58,673 nt of DNA from Gemmatimonadales bacterium (GCA_011772755.1 WVYX01000107.1:323-58995), one strand, 5' to 3'. Positions 32,373 to 41,353 are shown, counted from the first letter of the stretch. The notes: a model not told the origin generated them from the letters alone. Program-made: numbers and translations.

Positions 32373-35300
32373 ATGGTGCTCTGGTCGTTCAACAGTATGG
32401 GCCTCGCGGTTGCAGCTCCCATCGCCGCGCTGGCTGCCGCCGACACCACGGGCTACTGGCAGCAGCAAGTCCACTACGAGATCGTCGCCCGGCTCGATGA
32501 GCCGTCCGGCGTGCTCTCGGGACGGGAGCGGATCGTCTACATCAACCACTCCCCCGATACGCTGCGGCAGTTCTACCTCCACCTCTATCTGAACGCATTC
32601 CGGCCCGGCTCCCGCTGGGCGGATCGGGATAGCATAGAGGGCCGCCGGCGGTTCAACGACCTCCAGGATCCGGACTACGCGTTCAATCACGCAAGCGACG
32701 TGCGGGTCAACGGCGACCCAGTCGCGGGGGAGTATCCCTACGCCCCCGATTCCACCGTCGTCCGCTTCCCGCTCCCCGCTCCCCTCTCCCCAGGCGACAG
32801 TGCGGTGGTGGAAATGCAATGGGATGCTCGCCCTAGCACTGTGCCGAGACGCCAGGGCCGCCGCGGCCGGCGGTTCGATTTCGCCCAGTGGTATCCCCGG
32901 GTCGTGGTGTATGACCGCTACGGCTGGCAGGACCATCCCCTCTATCCGGCCGGCGAGTTCTACGGCGAGTTTGGCACCTTCGACGTCACCCTCGACGTTC
33001 CTGAGGATCAGGTCATTGGTGCCACCGGGGTGCCCGTCGAGGGGGATCCGGGGTGGGAACGGAGGAAAGCTGATCCTACTGTGGAAGTCGACTACCAACG
33101 CGAATGGTACCGCTCCCGGCTCCCTGCTTCCCAGCGCGAGAGGAGCGGGGAGCGGGGAGCGGGACCCGGATGTGCAGCGGTCGAACTCCCCGCCGGCAGG
33201 AAATGCGTTCGCTTCTACGCCGAGGACGTGCACCACTTCGCCATGTCGCTCAATCCCGACTACGTCTACGAAGAGGGGCGGTACGGCGATGTGGTGGTCC
33301 GCGTGCTGTACCTGCCTCGGGACAGCGCCAGTTGGGGTAACGGCGTCGCGGTGCGCCGCACCGAAGAAGCTCTGCGCTGGCTGGACGGACTATTCGGTCC
33401 CTTCCCCTGGCCACAGCTCACTAACGTCCATCGTATCGAGGGTGGCGGCACTGAGTTTCCCATGATGGTGATGGACGGCAGCGCGGGCCTCGGACTCATC
33501 TTGCACGAGGTGGGCCACAACTACCTCATGGGTATCCTCGCCAACAACGAGTGGAAGGAGGGGTTCCTCGACGAGGGATTCAGTAGCTTCCAGTCGGCAT
33601 GGTACTTCGAGGAGCATGTCTCGGGGTTCGATCCCTATCCAGGCATCGAACGCTTCATTCTGGATCTCGATCTCGACGGCTGGTCCGAACCGGTGAGTAT
33701 GGTGAGCGAGGACTACCGCGACTTTTCTACCTACGGCGCGATGATCTACACCAAAGCTCAGCTCTTCTACCTCCAGCTGCGCTACATCGTGGGCCATGAG
33801 ACCATGCGCCAGATCCTCCGGGAGTACTACCGGCGCTGGAAGCTCAAGCACGTGACTGAGACGGCGCTCCTCGAGGTGGCAGAGGACGTGAGTGGAATGG
33901 AACTGGAGTGGTTCTTTTCCCAGTGGCTCCACGGCGCGCCAATCTACGACTATGCCATCGGCAAGGTCAGGCGGCAGGAGTCCGCGGACGGGACGTGGCA
34001 GACGAGCGTAGAAGTCAGGCGAAAGGGCAGCGGCCTGATGCCGGTGGAGATTGGGGAGCAGGGGAGCGGGGAGCGGGGAGCGGTCGTCTATGCTCGAGCT
34101 TCCGGCCGGCCGGAGCAGGAGGTCGTGACGTTCCGGACGGCGGAGAAGCCTGGCCGGCTGATGCTCGACCCGCGGCTCATGACCCATGACTGGAATTACC
34201 TGAACAACAGAGAGCGGCGTTTCTTCGATTTCCGCGGCGCCGCTTGGCGGTTCGACACCTTCGTGCGTGAGCCGTCGCGCCGGGACAGACCCGTCAACTC
34301 CATCGCACCAACCCTGTGGTACAATGACGCGGCTGAGTTCACCGTGGGCGTTCGGTGGCGCTGGAACTACCTGGGTCGGTTTGAGCGCGGGATGCTCTGG
34401 GTGACCCGCGGCACCACGGGGGATGAGCCCACGACATTCCGTGACCACCGGCTGTACGATGCCTACGCCAAACTCGAGAACCTCGTTTGGCTCCGTCGCC
34501 CCCACACTTCGCATTCACTCGAGGCATGGTACATGGAGGGCCGGACCGGTGGGCGCCTCACCTGGGAGTGGGAGCATCGGCGTTCCTGGAGCCACCCGGG
34601 CCGACAGCGCCGCGGTGTGAGCGCCATGTGGATGGCCACGCGCAATACGGCGTTTGTCGACCCCGCCCTGTGGGACGACGGCGGCACGGCCGAGCTCTCC
34701 CACTATGTCGAGTGGGACGCACCGTCAGGCGCGACCGACTGGAAGCTCCGGCTGGACATCGGGGGCGGGATCGCCTACGCGGCGCGGGATGTGGGCGTGC
34801 GACTCGATCGGCAGTACGATGTCGAGCCCTTTGGGCGAGTTACCGCTAGCATCGCCGTCCGCCGGTCCTTGAGCGGTGGTGCCTGGGTGTTTGGCGCCCG
34901 GCTGTTCGCCGGCGGCTACGTGGCGGAGAACCCGCCCTTCAGGCAGCGAGCCATTCAGGTGAGCGGTGCCGATCCGTACCAGCGGTTCGGGAATCCCATG
35001 ATTCGCTCCTTGGGAGCAGCCTTAGTGCGGCCGGAGATCTTCTATCACGCTCCGGGCCAGGGAAACCTGCGGGGCTACGCCCCCGGCCTGGGTGGGCGCT
35101 GGCTCGGTGCGTTGAACTTGGAGTTGGAGCGGATGGTGGTGCGCCGCTCGTCAGGGCTCCTGCGGTCCGCATCGGTGGTGGTCTTCGGCGATGGGGCGCT
35201 GGCCGACTCACTGGCGGTGCCGTCGGCTGGCGGCGACTTCCTGACGCCGCTGTTTGACGCCGGTGTTGGTGTACGATTTCGCTGGCGGCTGGGTGACCTG

Positions 35301-35423
35301 AGCTTTCCGTTGCGAGTGGAGGTTCCTCTGGTGGTGGCTCGGTCTCTGTTCGCCCACAATACTCGGCAAGGAACCGACACCTTTGAGTTCCGATGGCTGA
35401 TCAGTCTGGAACCGATTTTCTAG
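32373..35423 (+). CDS. M1-family metallopeptidase fused to an outer-membrane beta-barrel
   Basis: About 1016 aa. The N-terminal signal (LAVAAPIAALAAAD) is followed by the M1 peptidase fold with HEVGH (H378, H382) and, 18 residues on, Glu 401. The exopeptidase loop is altered to GGGTEF. From about 640 to the end are long aromatic-rich beta-strands and a final LEPIF, typical of an outer-membrane barrel. I read it as a cell-surface aminopeptidase anchored by its own barrel. Two in-frame low-complexity insertions (33112-33170 and 34056-34083) add SGERGA-type segments. ATG 32373 is preceded by GGAG; GTG 32367 is the alternative. Confidence 0.85.
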   Translation: MVLWSFNSMGLAVAAPIAALAAADTTGYWQQQVHYEIVARLDEPSGVLSGRERIVYINHSPDTLRQFYLHLYLNAFRPGSRWADRDSIEGRRRFNDLQDPDYAFNHASDVRVNGDPVAGEYPYAPDSTVVRFPLPAPLSPGDSAVVEMQWDARPSTVPRRQGRRGRRFDFAQWYPRVVVYDRYGWQDHPLYPAGEFYGEFGTFDVTLDVPEDQVIGATGVPVEGDPGWERRKADPTVEVDYQREWYRSRLPASQRERSGERGAGPGCAAVELPAGRKCVRFYAEDVHHFAMSLNPDYVYEEGRYGDVVVRVLYLPRDSASWGNGVAVRRTEEALRWLDGLFGPFPWPQLTNVHRIEGGGTEFPMMVMDGSAGLGLILHEVGHNYLMGILANNEWKEGFLDEGFSSFQSAWYFEEHVSGFDPYPGIERFILDLDLDGWSEPVSMVSEDYRDFSTYGAMIYTKAQLFYLQLRYIVGHETMRQILREYYRRWKLKHVTETALLEVAEDVSGMELEWFFSQWLHGAPIYDYAIGKVRRQESADGTWQTSVEVRRKGSGLMPVEIGEQGSGERGAVVYARASGRPEQEVVTFRTAEKPGRLMLDPRLMTHDWNYLNNRERRFFDFRGAAWRFDTFVREPSRRDRPVNSIAPTLWYNDAAEFTVGVRWRWNYLGRFERGMLWVTRGTTGDEPTTFRDHRLYDAYAKLENLVWLRRPHTSHSLEAWYMEGRTGGRLTWEWEHRRSWSHPGRQRRGVSAMWMATRNTAFVDPALWDDGGTAELSHYVEWDAPSGATDWKLRLDIGGGIAYAARDVGVRLDRQYDVEPFGRVTASIAVRRSLSGGAWVFGARLFAGGYVAENPPFRQRAIQVSGADPYQRFGNPMIRSLGAALVRPEIFYHAPGQGNLRGYAPGLGGRWLGALNLELERMVVRRSSGLLRSASVVVFGDGALADSLAVPSAGGDFLTPLFDAGVGVRFRWRLGDLSFPLRVEVPLVVARSLFAHNTRQGTDTFEFRWLISLEPIF

Positions 35424-35986
35424 TCGGCGCTGAAGGCGACCGCCGGAAGTTCTTACGGGAGACGGTCGGACGCCTGATGGAGGAGATGGTGCGGCGGACC
35501 GAGCGCCGCGTCGTCCCGCAGCGGATGTTTCGCCCACCAGGTGCCATCGAGGAGGTCGCCTTCCTGGCAGCCTGCACCCGGTGTGGCGATTGCTTCGACG
35601 TGTGTCCGGTTGGCGCGATAGTCAGGGCGCCCCCGGAGGCGGGCCTCGCCGCCGGTACACCCATGATCGACCCTGAGCTCCAGCCGTGCACCGTGTGTCC
35701 TGACATGCCGTGTGCCAAGGTCTGTCCCACGGAAGCGCTGGAGCTACCCGAGCGGTTGTGGGAAGGCTATCGCCTGGCGTCTTTGGAGCTGGTGCCGGAA
35801 CGGTGCATCGCGTTCCAGGAGGTCGACTGTGATGTGTGCTCGCGAGTGTGCCCGGTGGGCGAGAAAGCCTTGAGCGTCGATGATGGCGGGAAGCCCGTAA
35901 TCCGCGCCGAAGGGTGCGTTGGATGTGGTGTGTGCGTCCGGGCCTGCGTGACGACACCAGCGTCGCTGAAACTCCATTTCACCTGA
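35393..35986 (+). CDS. Four-cluster ferredoxin-type protein
   Basis: A 197-aa protein with four Cys sets: C61/64/67/71, C99/102/107/111, C138/146/149/153 and C175/178/181/185, enough for four [4Fe-4S] clusters. It resembles NapF- and MauM-type ferredoxins but has no clear Tat or secretion signal. The N-terminal RRKFLRETVGRLMEE is basic. It overlaps the end of the M1-peptidase gene by 31 bp. Likely electron transfer; the partner is unknown. Confidence 0.85.
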   Translation: MADQSGTDFLVGAEGDRRKFLRETVGRLMEEMVRRTERRVVPQRMFRPPGAIEEVAFLAACTRCGDCFDVCPVGAIVRAPPEAGLAAGTPMIDPELQPCTVCPDMPCAKVCPTEALELPERLWEGYRLASLELVPERCIAFQEVDCDVCSRVCPVGEKALSVDDGGKPVIRAEGCVGCGVCVRACVTTPASLKLHFT

Positions 35987-36000
35987 GACGGGAGCGGTCT

Positions 36001-36348
36001 GTGGAGACACCGTACCGCGTAGAGAAGCCCTGGGGCTACGAGCTGATCTGGGCGAAGACGGATCGTTACGTGGGGAAGATCCTGCACATCGAGCCCGGCC
36101 ACCTCTTGAGCCTGCAATATCACGAGAAGAAGGACGAGACCTTCTACGTGCTGAGCGGCCAGATCATCCTTCGCGTGAAGGTTGGTGAGGAGCTTACCGA
36201 ACTGCCGATGCGTGAGGGAGACAGCTACCACGTCACTCCCGGCACCGTCCATCAGATGGAGGCGGTGGCGGCGACTGATCTCATGGAAGTCTCCACGCCG
36301 GAGCTCGATGACGTGGTGCGGCTGGAGGACCGTTACGGGAGGGTGTAG
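36001..36348 (+). CDS. Cupin protein, sugar-phosphate-isomerase-like
   Basis: A 115-aa single cupin resembling the C-terminal cupin of mannose-6-phosphate isomerase / ManC proteins: PWGYELIWAKTDRYVGKI, then LSLQYHEKKDETFYVLSGQ (metal-type His/Glu) and YHVTPGTVHQMEAV (His). The GTG at 36001 has GGGAG upstream. The next gene is a sugar nucleotidyltransferase, so a role in sugar-nucleotide supply is plausible. Confidence 0.85.
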   Translation: METPYRVEKPWGYELIWAKTDRYVGKILHIEPGHLLSLQYHEKKDETFYVLSGQIILRVKVGEELTELPMREGDSYHVTPGTVHQMEAVAATDLMEVSTPELDDVVRLEDRYGRV

Positions 36349-36372
36349 GGGCGCAACACGCTGCGCCCCTAC
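36345..36372. repeat. Intergenic hairpin repeat overlapping the cupin stop
   Basis: GTAGGGGCGCA (36345-36355), loop acacgc, TGCGCCCCTAC (36362-36372) form an 11-bp perfect stem that includes the TAG stop of the cupin gene. A near-identical palindrome is, as I recall, common in intergenic regions of many environmental genomes, so it may be a mobile mini-repeat. Confidence 0.6.
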
Positions 36373-36398
36373 GGACGGGGGAATACGTTGAGGGCTAG

Positions 36399-37382
36399 AT
36401 GAAAGTCATTCTGCCGGTCGCGGGGAAAGGGACCAGGCTCCTGCCGATCACCAAGCACGTTCCCAAGCCGCTCATCCGTGTGGCGGGTCGTCCCGTGCTC
36501 GACTACGTGATGGATACCCTGGCGGGTCTCGAAGTGGAGGAGCTGATCTTCATTACGGGACACCTCAAGCAGCAGATCGAAGAGTACGTGCGGGCGACGT
36601 ATGACTTTCCGGCGCGCTTCGTCGAGCAGGAAGTACAGGACGGGACGGCGGGTGCGGTGAACCTCGCGCGGCCCTTCGTGGATGGCCCGGTGTTGATCGT
36701 CTTCGTAGATACCCTTTTCGAGGCGGATGTCTCACTGGTGAACCAGGTGGACGCGGACGGCGTCATCTGGGTCAAGGAGGTTGAAGACTACCAGCGGTTC
36801 GGGGTCGTGGTTACCGATCGGGACGGCTACATGGAGCGCATTGTAGAGAAGCCCTCCGAACCGGTCTCGAATCTCGCCAACATTGGGCTCTACTACGTCC
36901 GAGATTGGGAAGCGCTCTACCAGGGCATCGAGCGGACCCTGGAGGGCCCGCGGCTCAAGGGCGAGTGGTTTCTCACCGACGCGTTCCAGGACATGATCGA
37001 CCACGGCAAGAGACTGCTGACCGCTGAGGTCAGCGGCTGGTACGATTGTGGGAAGGTCGAGACCGTGCTGTCCACCAATCTCCACTTGCTGGAGCACGGC
37101 AGGCGTCGGCGACCCAGCGCCCAAGGGAACGTCACCATTGTCGACCCCGTGTACGTGGCCGATGGCGTTGCTCTCGACGGAGTGACCCTGGGTCCCAATG
37201 TGTCCATCGACCGGGGCGCCGTGGTCCAGCGGAGCACGGTGCGTGATGCGATAATTGGCGAGAACGCTGTGGTGGCGGACGCAACGGTGAGACATTCCCT
37301 GGTGGGCGACGATGCGGAAGTGCGAGATTTCAATGTTCACAACATGGTGGTCGCAAAGGACGAGATCGCCGAGGCGCCCTAG
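36399..37382 (+). CDS. Sugar nucleotidyltransferase (glucose-1-phosphate thymidylyltransferase-like) with left-handed helix tail
   Basis: A 327-aa protein. The N-terminal NTP-transferase fold has the signature PVAGKGTRLLPITKHVPKPL, and the middle VDTLFEADVSLV holds a metal Asp. The C-terminus (about 245-310) has hexapeptide repeats (VDPVYVADGVALDGVTLGP, AVVADATVRHSLVGDDAEV) forming a left-handed beta-helix. It makes an NDP-sugar, probably for envelope polysaccharide or nucleotide-sugar synthesis; the base and sugar are not fixed. Confidence 0.86.
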   Translation: MKVILPVAGKGTRLLPITKHVPKPLIRVAGRPVLDYVMDTLAGLEVEELIFITGHLKQQIEEYVRATYDFPARFVEQEVQDGTAGAVNLARPFVDGPVLIVFVDTLFEADVSLVNQVDADGVIWVKEVEDYQRFGVVVTDRDGYMERIVEKPSEPVSNLANIGLYYVRDWEALYQGIERTLEGPRLKGEWFLTDAFQDMIDHGKRLLTAEVSGWYDCGKVETVLSTNLHLLEHGRRRRPSAQGNVTIVDPVYVADGVALDGVTLGPNVSIDRGAVVQRSTVRDAIIGENAVVADATVRHSLVGDDAEVRDFNVHNMVVAKDEIAEAP

Positions 37383-37724
37383 ATGGGACTCCTATTGCTC
37401 CTGGTCGGGCTGCTCGCTGCCATATCCGGCGGCTTGAAACTGCGACAGCGTGTGCGCTCCACGCTGGGGCTGTCGCGACTGGCCGTCGCCGAGCTCGTGG
37501 TCGGCGTTCTGGTAGTGCTAGGCTCGGGACTCGGCCTGTCCAGGACAGGTGCTGGATGGTGGGTCGTGATCCCAACCCTGCTCTTGGTATTCGCCTCCTC
37601 GATCCATCAGGGCCGTCGCGTGGTTGAACACCGCAAGCGCCGCGACCGGTCCGAAGCTCTGCGGCTGGAACTCTACCTCAAGTCTCGTGACCAGGCCGAG
37701 CGGGGTGACGGCGGCGAGTCCTGA
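37383..37724 (+). CDS. Small membrane protein of unknown function
   Basis: A 113-aa protein with three hydrophobic segments (LLLLLVGLLAAISGGL, LAVAELVVGVLVVLGSGLGL, WWVVIPTLLLVFASSI) and a charged C-terminal tail. It starts directly after the nucleotidyltransferase stop, and 19 bp separate its stop from the ABC ATPase start. I recognise no family. Confidence 0.6.
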   Translation: MGLLLLLVGLLAAISGGLKLRQRVRSTLGLSRLAVAELVVGVLVVLGSGLGLSRTGAGWWVVIPTLLLVFASSIHQGRRVVEHRKRRDRSEALRLELYLKSRDQAERGDGGES

Positions 37725-37743
37725 GCAGCGTCCTGTCGGCAGC

Positions 37744-38469
37744 ATGATCGAGGTCGAATCGCTCACGAAGTACTATGGGGACCTCGCCGCCGTCACTGAC
37801 CTCTCCTTCACAGTCAGCGCCGGTGAGGTGCTCGGCCTGGTGGGGCCGAACGGCGCCGGGAAGACGACGACCCTGCGGAGCCTGGTGGGGATCATCCGGC
37901 CAACCAAGGGGACAATCCGCATCGCCGGGTACGACCTGGAGACGGAGCCTCTGTCAGCCAAGGCCACGCTGGCTTTCATTCCCGACGAGCCGCACCTGTT
38001 CGACTATCTCACGGTGGACGAGCATCTCCAGTTCGTCGCCCGGGTCTACGGTGTCGAGGGAGCGGCGCAACGAATCGAGCAACTGCTGGACGAGTTGGAG
38101 CTCCGGGAGAAGCGCAGCGTGCTCCCCGACGAGCTGTCTCGCGGCATGAAGCAGAAGCTCGCCATCGCCTGTGGGCTGCTGCACCAGCCACGGGTGCTCT
38201 TGCTGGACGAGCCGCTCATCGGTCTGGATCCCGCGGCGATTCGGCGGATGAAGCAGACCATCCTGACACGGGCACGGGAAGGGGCTGCCGTCATTCTCAG
38301 CTCGCACCTGTTGCACATGGTGGAGGAGCTGTGTACGCGGATCCTCGTCATTCAGCGCGGTCGCCGGGTAGCCGTCGGTTCCATTGAGGAGATCATCGCG
38401 CACCGACCGGAGCTGGAAGGCCGGGGCTTGGAAGACGTGTTCCTCGCCCTCACCGAGCCGGCACCGTGA
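37744..38469 (+). CDS. ABC transporter ATP-binding protein
   Basis: A 241-aa ATPase. Walker A is GPNGAGKTT, the signature is DELSRGMKQK (a variant of LSGGQ), Walker B is VLLLDEPLIGLD, and the switch His is in SSHLLHM. The subfamily is that of ABC-2 exporters. I use the ATG at 37744, since the frame before it reads as non-family sequence; the RBS is weak. It pairs with the permease at 38466 (stop/start overlap GTGA). Confidence 0.92.
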   Translation: MIEVESLTKYYGDLAAVTDLSFTVSAGEVLGLVGPNGAGKTTTLRSLVGIIRPTKGTIRIAGYDLETEPLSAKATLAFIPDEPHLFDYLTVDEHLQFVARVYGVEGAAQRIEQLLDELELREKRSVLPDELSRGMKQKLAIACGLLHQPRVLLLDEPLIGLDPAAIRRMKQTILTRAREGAAVILSSHLLHMVEELCTRILVIQRGRRVAVGSIEEIIAHRPELEGRGLEDVFLALTEPAP

Positions 38470-40202
38470 ACAGCGTTCGCCTATTCGCGTTCCTCATCGG
38501 CGCCGGTGCGCGCAACCGGGTGGCCCGTCAGATCGCGCGGCTCAAGAACCCTCGTTACGCCGTCGCGCTGGTGGTCGGGCTTGCCTACTTCGGCTACATC
38601 TTCTTCGGCATGGGCAACGGCAACGGGGACGACGAGGCTCCCCGAGCGGGCCGTGCGGCCCTGGAGGGAATTGCGCCGTTCGTCATTGCGATGTTCGCCA
38701 CCTGGTGGTGGCTGCGGGGAGGCTACGAGAGCGCCTTGGCGTTCAGCCCGGCGGAGGTGCACTTCCTGTTTCCGGCGCCCCTGACGCGGCGCAGCCTCAT
38801 CCAGTTCAAGCTGCTACGGTCCCAGTTGGCCGTTGTCATGAGCGCCGTGCTCCTGACTGTCATTGTGCGGGAGGGCGCCCTTCCGTGGTATCTACGCATC
38901 GTATCGTTCTGGGCGATGCTCAGCGCGCTTCATTTTCACCAGATCGTGGCCTCGCTGATCCGCAGCAACGCCGCACAACAGGGCAGCAGCGGATTCTACC
39001 GCACCGCAATCCCAATTGTCATTGTCGGCCTGGCGTTCATCGGCTTGGTGTGGAGCGTGACCGCCGGTCTTCCCGATATCCGGTCTGCCGAAGGTGTGGC
39101 TGACGCGCTGAGGCGATTGACAAGTGTGCTGGACCGACCGGTTCCCCGGATCGCGCTGCTGCCGTTTCAGTTGGTGGTTGCTCCGGTGTTTGCAGCCGAT
39201 CTCTCATCGTGGCTTCGGGCGATGCCCGGGGCAATAGTGGTGCTCGCCCTGCACTATGTGTGGGTCATCCGAACCGAGGCGGCGTTCGAGGAGGGTGCCG
39301 CCAGGGCAGGGGTGAAGCGGGCTGAGCGCATAGCGGCTATTCGGGCGGGGAAGGCGTTCTCGCTGGCCCAATCTAGGACTCGGAGGGGGCAGCTCTTGAG
39401 GTTCAAGCTGCGGCCCACCGGGCCGCCCGCACGCGCCATCGTCTGGAAGAACATGTTGGCGTTTGTGGGCCAGCTCCGGCCGCTGACACTCGTCATCCTG
39501 CTAGTTGGGATCGGTGCCGTTTTCGCGGTGGTGGTCTTGTCCGCCGGTTCATGGAGAAGTGGTGTGGACGCGATGGCACTGATGGGTGTCATCGTGGCGG
39601 GCATGGTCACCATGTTCGGACCGCTGGGCTTTCGCCACGACCTGCGGCGGGATCTGGAGAAGGTGGAGTTGCTCCGCACCTACCCCCTGAGCAGCCATTC
39701 CCTTGTCGCCGCAGAGCTCGCGGCAACCACGATCACGTTGACCGTGGTGCAGTTTGGATGCCTTGCGGTCACGCTGCTCCTGTTGCCGTTCACCTCCATC
39801 CCTGCGACGCAGCTTCCCGGGATTCTAGCCATTGGCGCCATGGCCGTGGTGGTGCTGCCTGCGATCAATGCATTGGGGATCGCCATTCAGAATGCGTTGG
39901 CGCTGATGTTTCCAGGGTGGTTAAAGATCGGCGCCGACGCTCCGGGGGGCATTGAGCACATGGGGCAGAACATTCTCACGATCCTCGGAACGGTATTCCT
40001 GCTGGTCGTCGCCATGATCGGTCCGCTGCTCATCGGGGCCGTCGTCGGAGGCGCAATGGCGCCGGTACTGGGAGTGTGGGCCGGAGTCCCGATGGCTTCG
40101 TTCACGTGGCTGGCCCTCTGTGGGGAGGTCGCGCTGCTCGTTTGGTGGCTGGGTGGGGTCTACGAGCGGCTCGACCCGGTCGAAGCTGGCTTACTCAGGT
40201 GA
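38466..40202 (+). CDS. ABC exporter permease (putative ABC-exporter family)
   Basis: A 578-aa protein with about 12-14 hydrophobic segments, including LVVGLAYFGYIFFG near the start and VAMIGPLLIGAVVGGAMAP near the end, plus a cytosolic middle (ARAGVKRAERIAAIRAGKA, GQLLRFKLRPTGPPARAIVWKN). It matches large ABC-2-like exporter permeases and is coupled to the ATPase. The cargo is unknown. Confidence 0.85.
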   Translation: MNSVRLFAFLIGAGARNRVARQIARLKNPRYAVALVVGLAYFGYIFFGMGNGNGDDEAPRAGRAALEGIAPFVIAMFATWWWLRGGYESALAFSPAEVHFLFPAPLTRRSLIQFKLLRSQLAVVMSAVLLTVIVREGALPWYLRIVSFWAMLSALHFHQIVASLIRSNAAQQGSSGFYRTAIPIVIVGLAFIGLVWSVTAGLPDIRSAEGVADALRRLTSVLDRPVPRIALLPFQLVVAPVFAADLSSWLRAMPGAIVVLALHYVWVIRTEAAFEEGAARAGVKRAERIAAIRAGKAFSLAQSRTRRGQLLRFKLRPTGPPARAIVWKNMLAFVGQLRPLTLVILLVGIGAVFAVVVLSAGSWRSGVDAMALMGVIVAGMVTMFGPLGFRHDLRRDLEKVELLRTYPLSSHSLVAAELAATTITLTVVQFGCLAVTLLLLPFTSIPATQLPGILAIGAMAVVVLPAINALGIAIQNALALMFPGWLKIGADAPGGIEHMGQNILTILGTVFLLVVAMIGPLLIGAVVGGAMAPVLGVWAGVPMASFTWLALCGEVALLVWWLGGVYERLDPVEAGLLR

Positions 40203-40232
40203 CATACGCAGCATGGGGAGGGTGGGAGAGGT

Positions 40233-40562
40233 ATGGGGATCAAGCAACTGAAGGACGTTACCGAGCTCGACGAGTTGTTGGGCGGCGAGCTCGTGCTGTT
40301 GTATAAGCACAGCCCGGGATGCTGGATCAGCGCGTGGTCCATGCGTCAGGTCGAGCGCTTCGCCAAGGGAGCCCCAGCGATCTCGGTCTACCTGATTGAC
40401 GTCGTTGGGCAGCGGGACCTGTCGGGCGAGATCGCCGAGCGCTTGGGCGTTCAACACGCGTCTCCGCAGGTCATTCTCTTGCGGCAAGGTCGCGCGACGT
40501 GGCACGCGTCGCACTTTGAGATCACCGCCGGGGCACTTCGGAGCGAGACCGCAAAGCCTTGA
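40233..40562 (+). CDS. ytxJ: Bacilliredoxin, YtxJ family
   Basis: A 109-aa protein with thioredoxin-like fold elements and the YtxJ pattern: LLYKHSPGCWISAWS (single active Cys 30), SVYLIDVVGQRDLSGEIAERLG and SPQVILLRQGRATWHASHFEIT. In bacteria with bacillithiol, this protein removes bacillithiol from proteins. No bacillithiol-synthesis gene is in the window. GGGAGAGG precedes the ATG. The next gene's TTG overlaps its stop (TTGA). Confidence 0.85.
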   Translation: MGIKQLKDVTELDELLGGELVLLYKHSPGCWISAWSMRQVERFAKGAPAISVYLIDVVGQRDLSGEIAERLGVQHASPQVILLRQGRATWHASHFEITAGALRSETAKP

Positions 40563-41278
40563 GACTCCCCGACGCTCAGCCTTCGCGCAACCACGCGGGG
40601 CGGGAAGCCATGGCGGTGTTGGCGTACTTCGCCGTCTACATGACCTACCAGTTCCGCTACGCGGAATCCGACATCGCGCACTGGATCACACTCGTCCTCC
40701 TGCCTTTCGTGCTGCTCCATGCGCTCCGGAGGCTGTCGGGGCCGACGTCGTTCCCCGCGGACACGCTTCGCGCCGTGGGCCTCCGCCGCAGGAACCTGAG
40801 GAGTGGCCTGATCTGGGCCATCCCACTGGGGCTGGTGCTGAGCGCGCTGCCGATGCTGTTCTCCGAGCGCAGGCAGGAGGTTTGGCGGATCATCGAGTCG
40901 GGGAAGGTACTGTACCTCTTCCCGCTCGCTACCGTACTGTTGCTCCTCACCGCAGGGTTTACGGAAGAGTTTTTCTTTCGGGGGATCCTGCAAACCCGGC
41001 TGGCCCGATGGATCAAGTCCAACGTCTGGGCCGTGGTAGTGACGGCGGTGCTGTTTGGCCTGTACCATGTACCGTATGCCTACTTGAAGCCTCAATGGCC
41101 GTCGTACGGCAACCTGGAGGCGGCGTTCAGGATCGCGCTGTTCGAGGGCGGCGTCGGCGGGTTGATCCTCGGCGCAGTCTATGTGAAGGCCAGGGGCAAT
41201 CTTCTCGCATGCATCGTGATGCACGCTCTGATTGACGTGTTCCCGGCCATGACCATGGTGAAATTCGGTCAGTCGTAG
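40559..41278 (+). CDS. CPBP intramembrane metalloprotease
   Basis: A 239-aa membrane protein of the CAAX-protease / Abi family. The active-site motifs are EEFFFRG (E136, E137, R141), FGLYH (His 170) and the last His in VMHALID (about 221). Six to eight hydrophobic segments. The substrate is unknown. The TTG start overlaps the YtxJ stop, so the two are coupled, which is an uncommon pairing. Confidence 0.88.
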   Translation: MRLPDAQPSRNHAGREAMAVLAYFAVYMTYQFRYAESDIAHWITLVLLPFVLLHALRRLSGPTSFPADTLRAVGLRRRNLRSGLIWAIPLGLVLSALPMLFSERRQEVWRIIESGKVLYLFPLATVLLLLTAGFTEEFFFRGILQTRLARWIKSNVWAVVVTAVLFGLYHVPYAYLKPQWPSYGNLEAAFRIALFEGGVGGLILGAVYVKARGNLLACIVMHALIDVFPAMTMVKFGQS

Positions 41279-41353
41279 TCTCCGGGGGCCTGGTGTTGAG
41301 CTGATGTCCTGCCCCATATGCCGGGTATCGGGCAGGAACAGGAGGGTGCGCAG

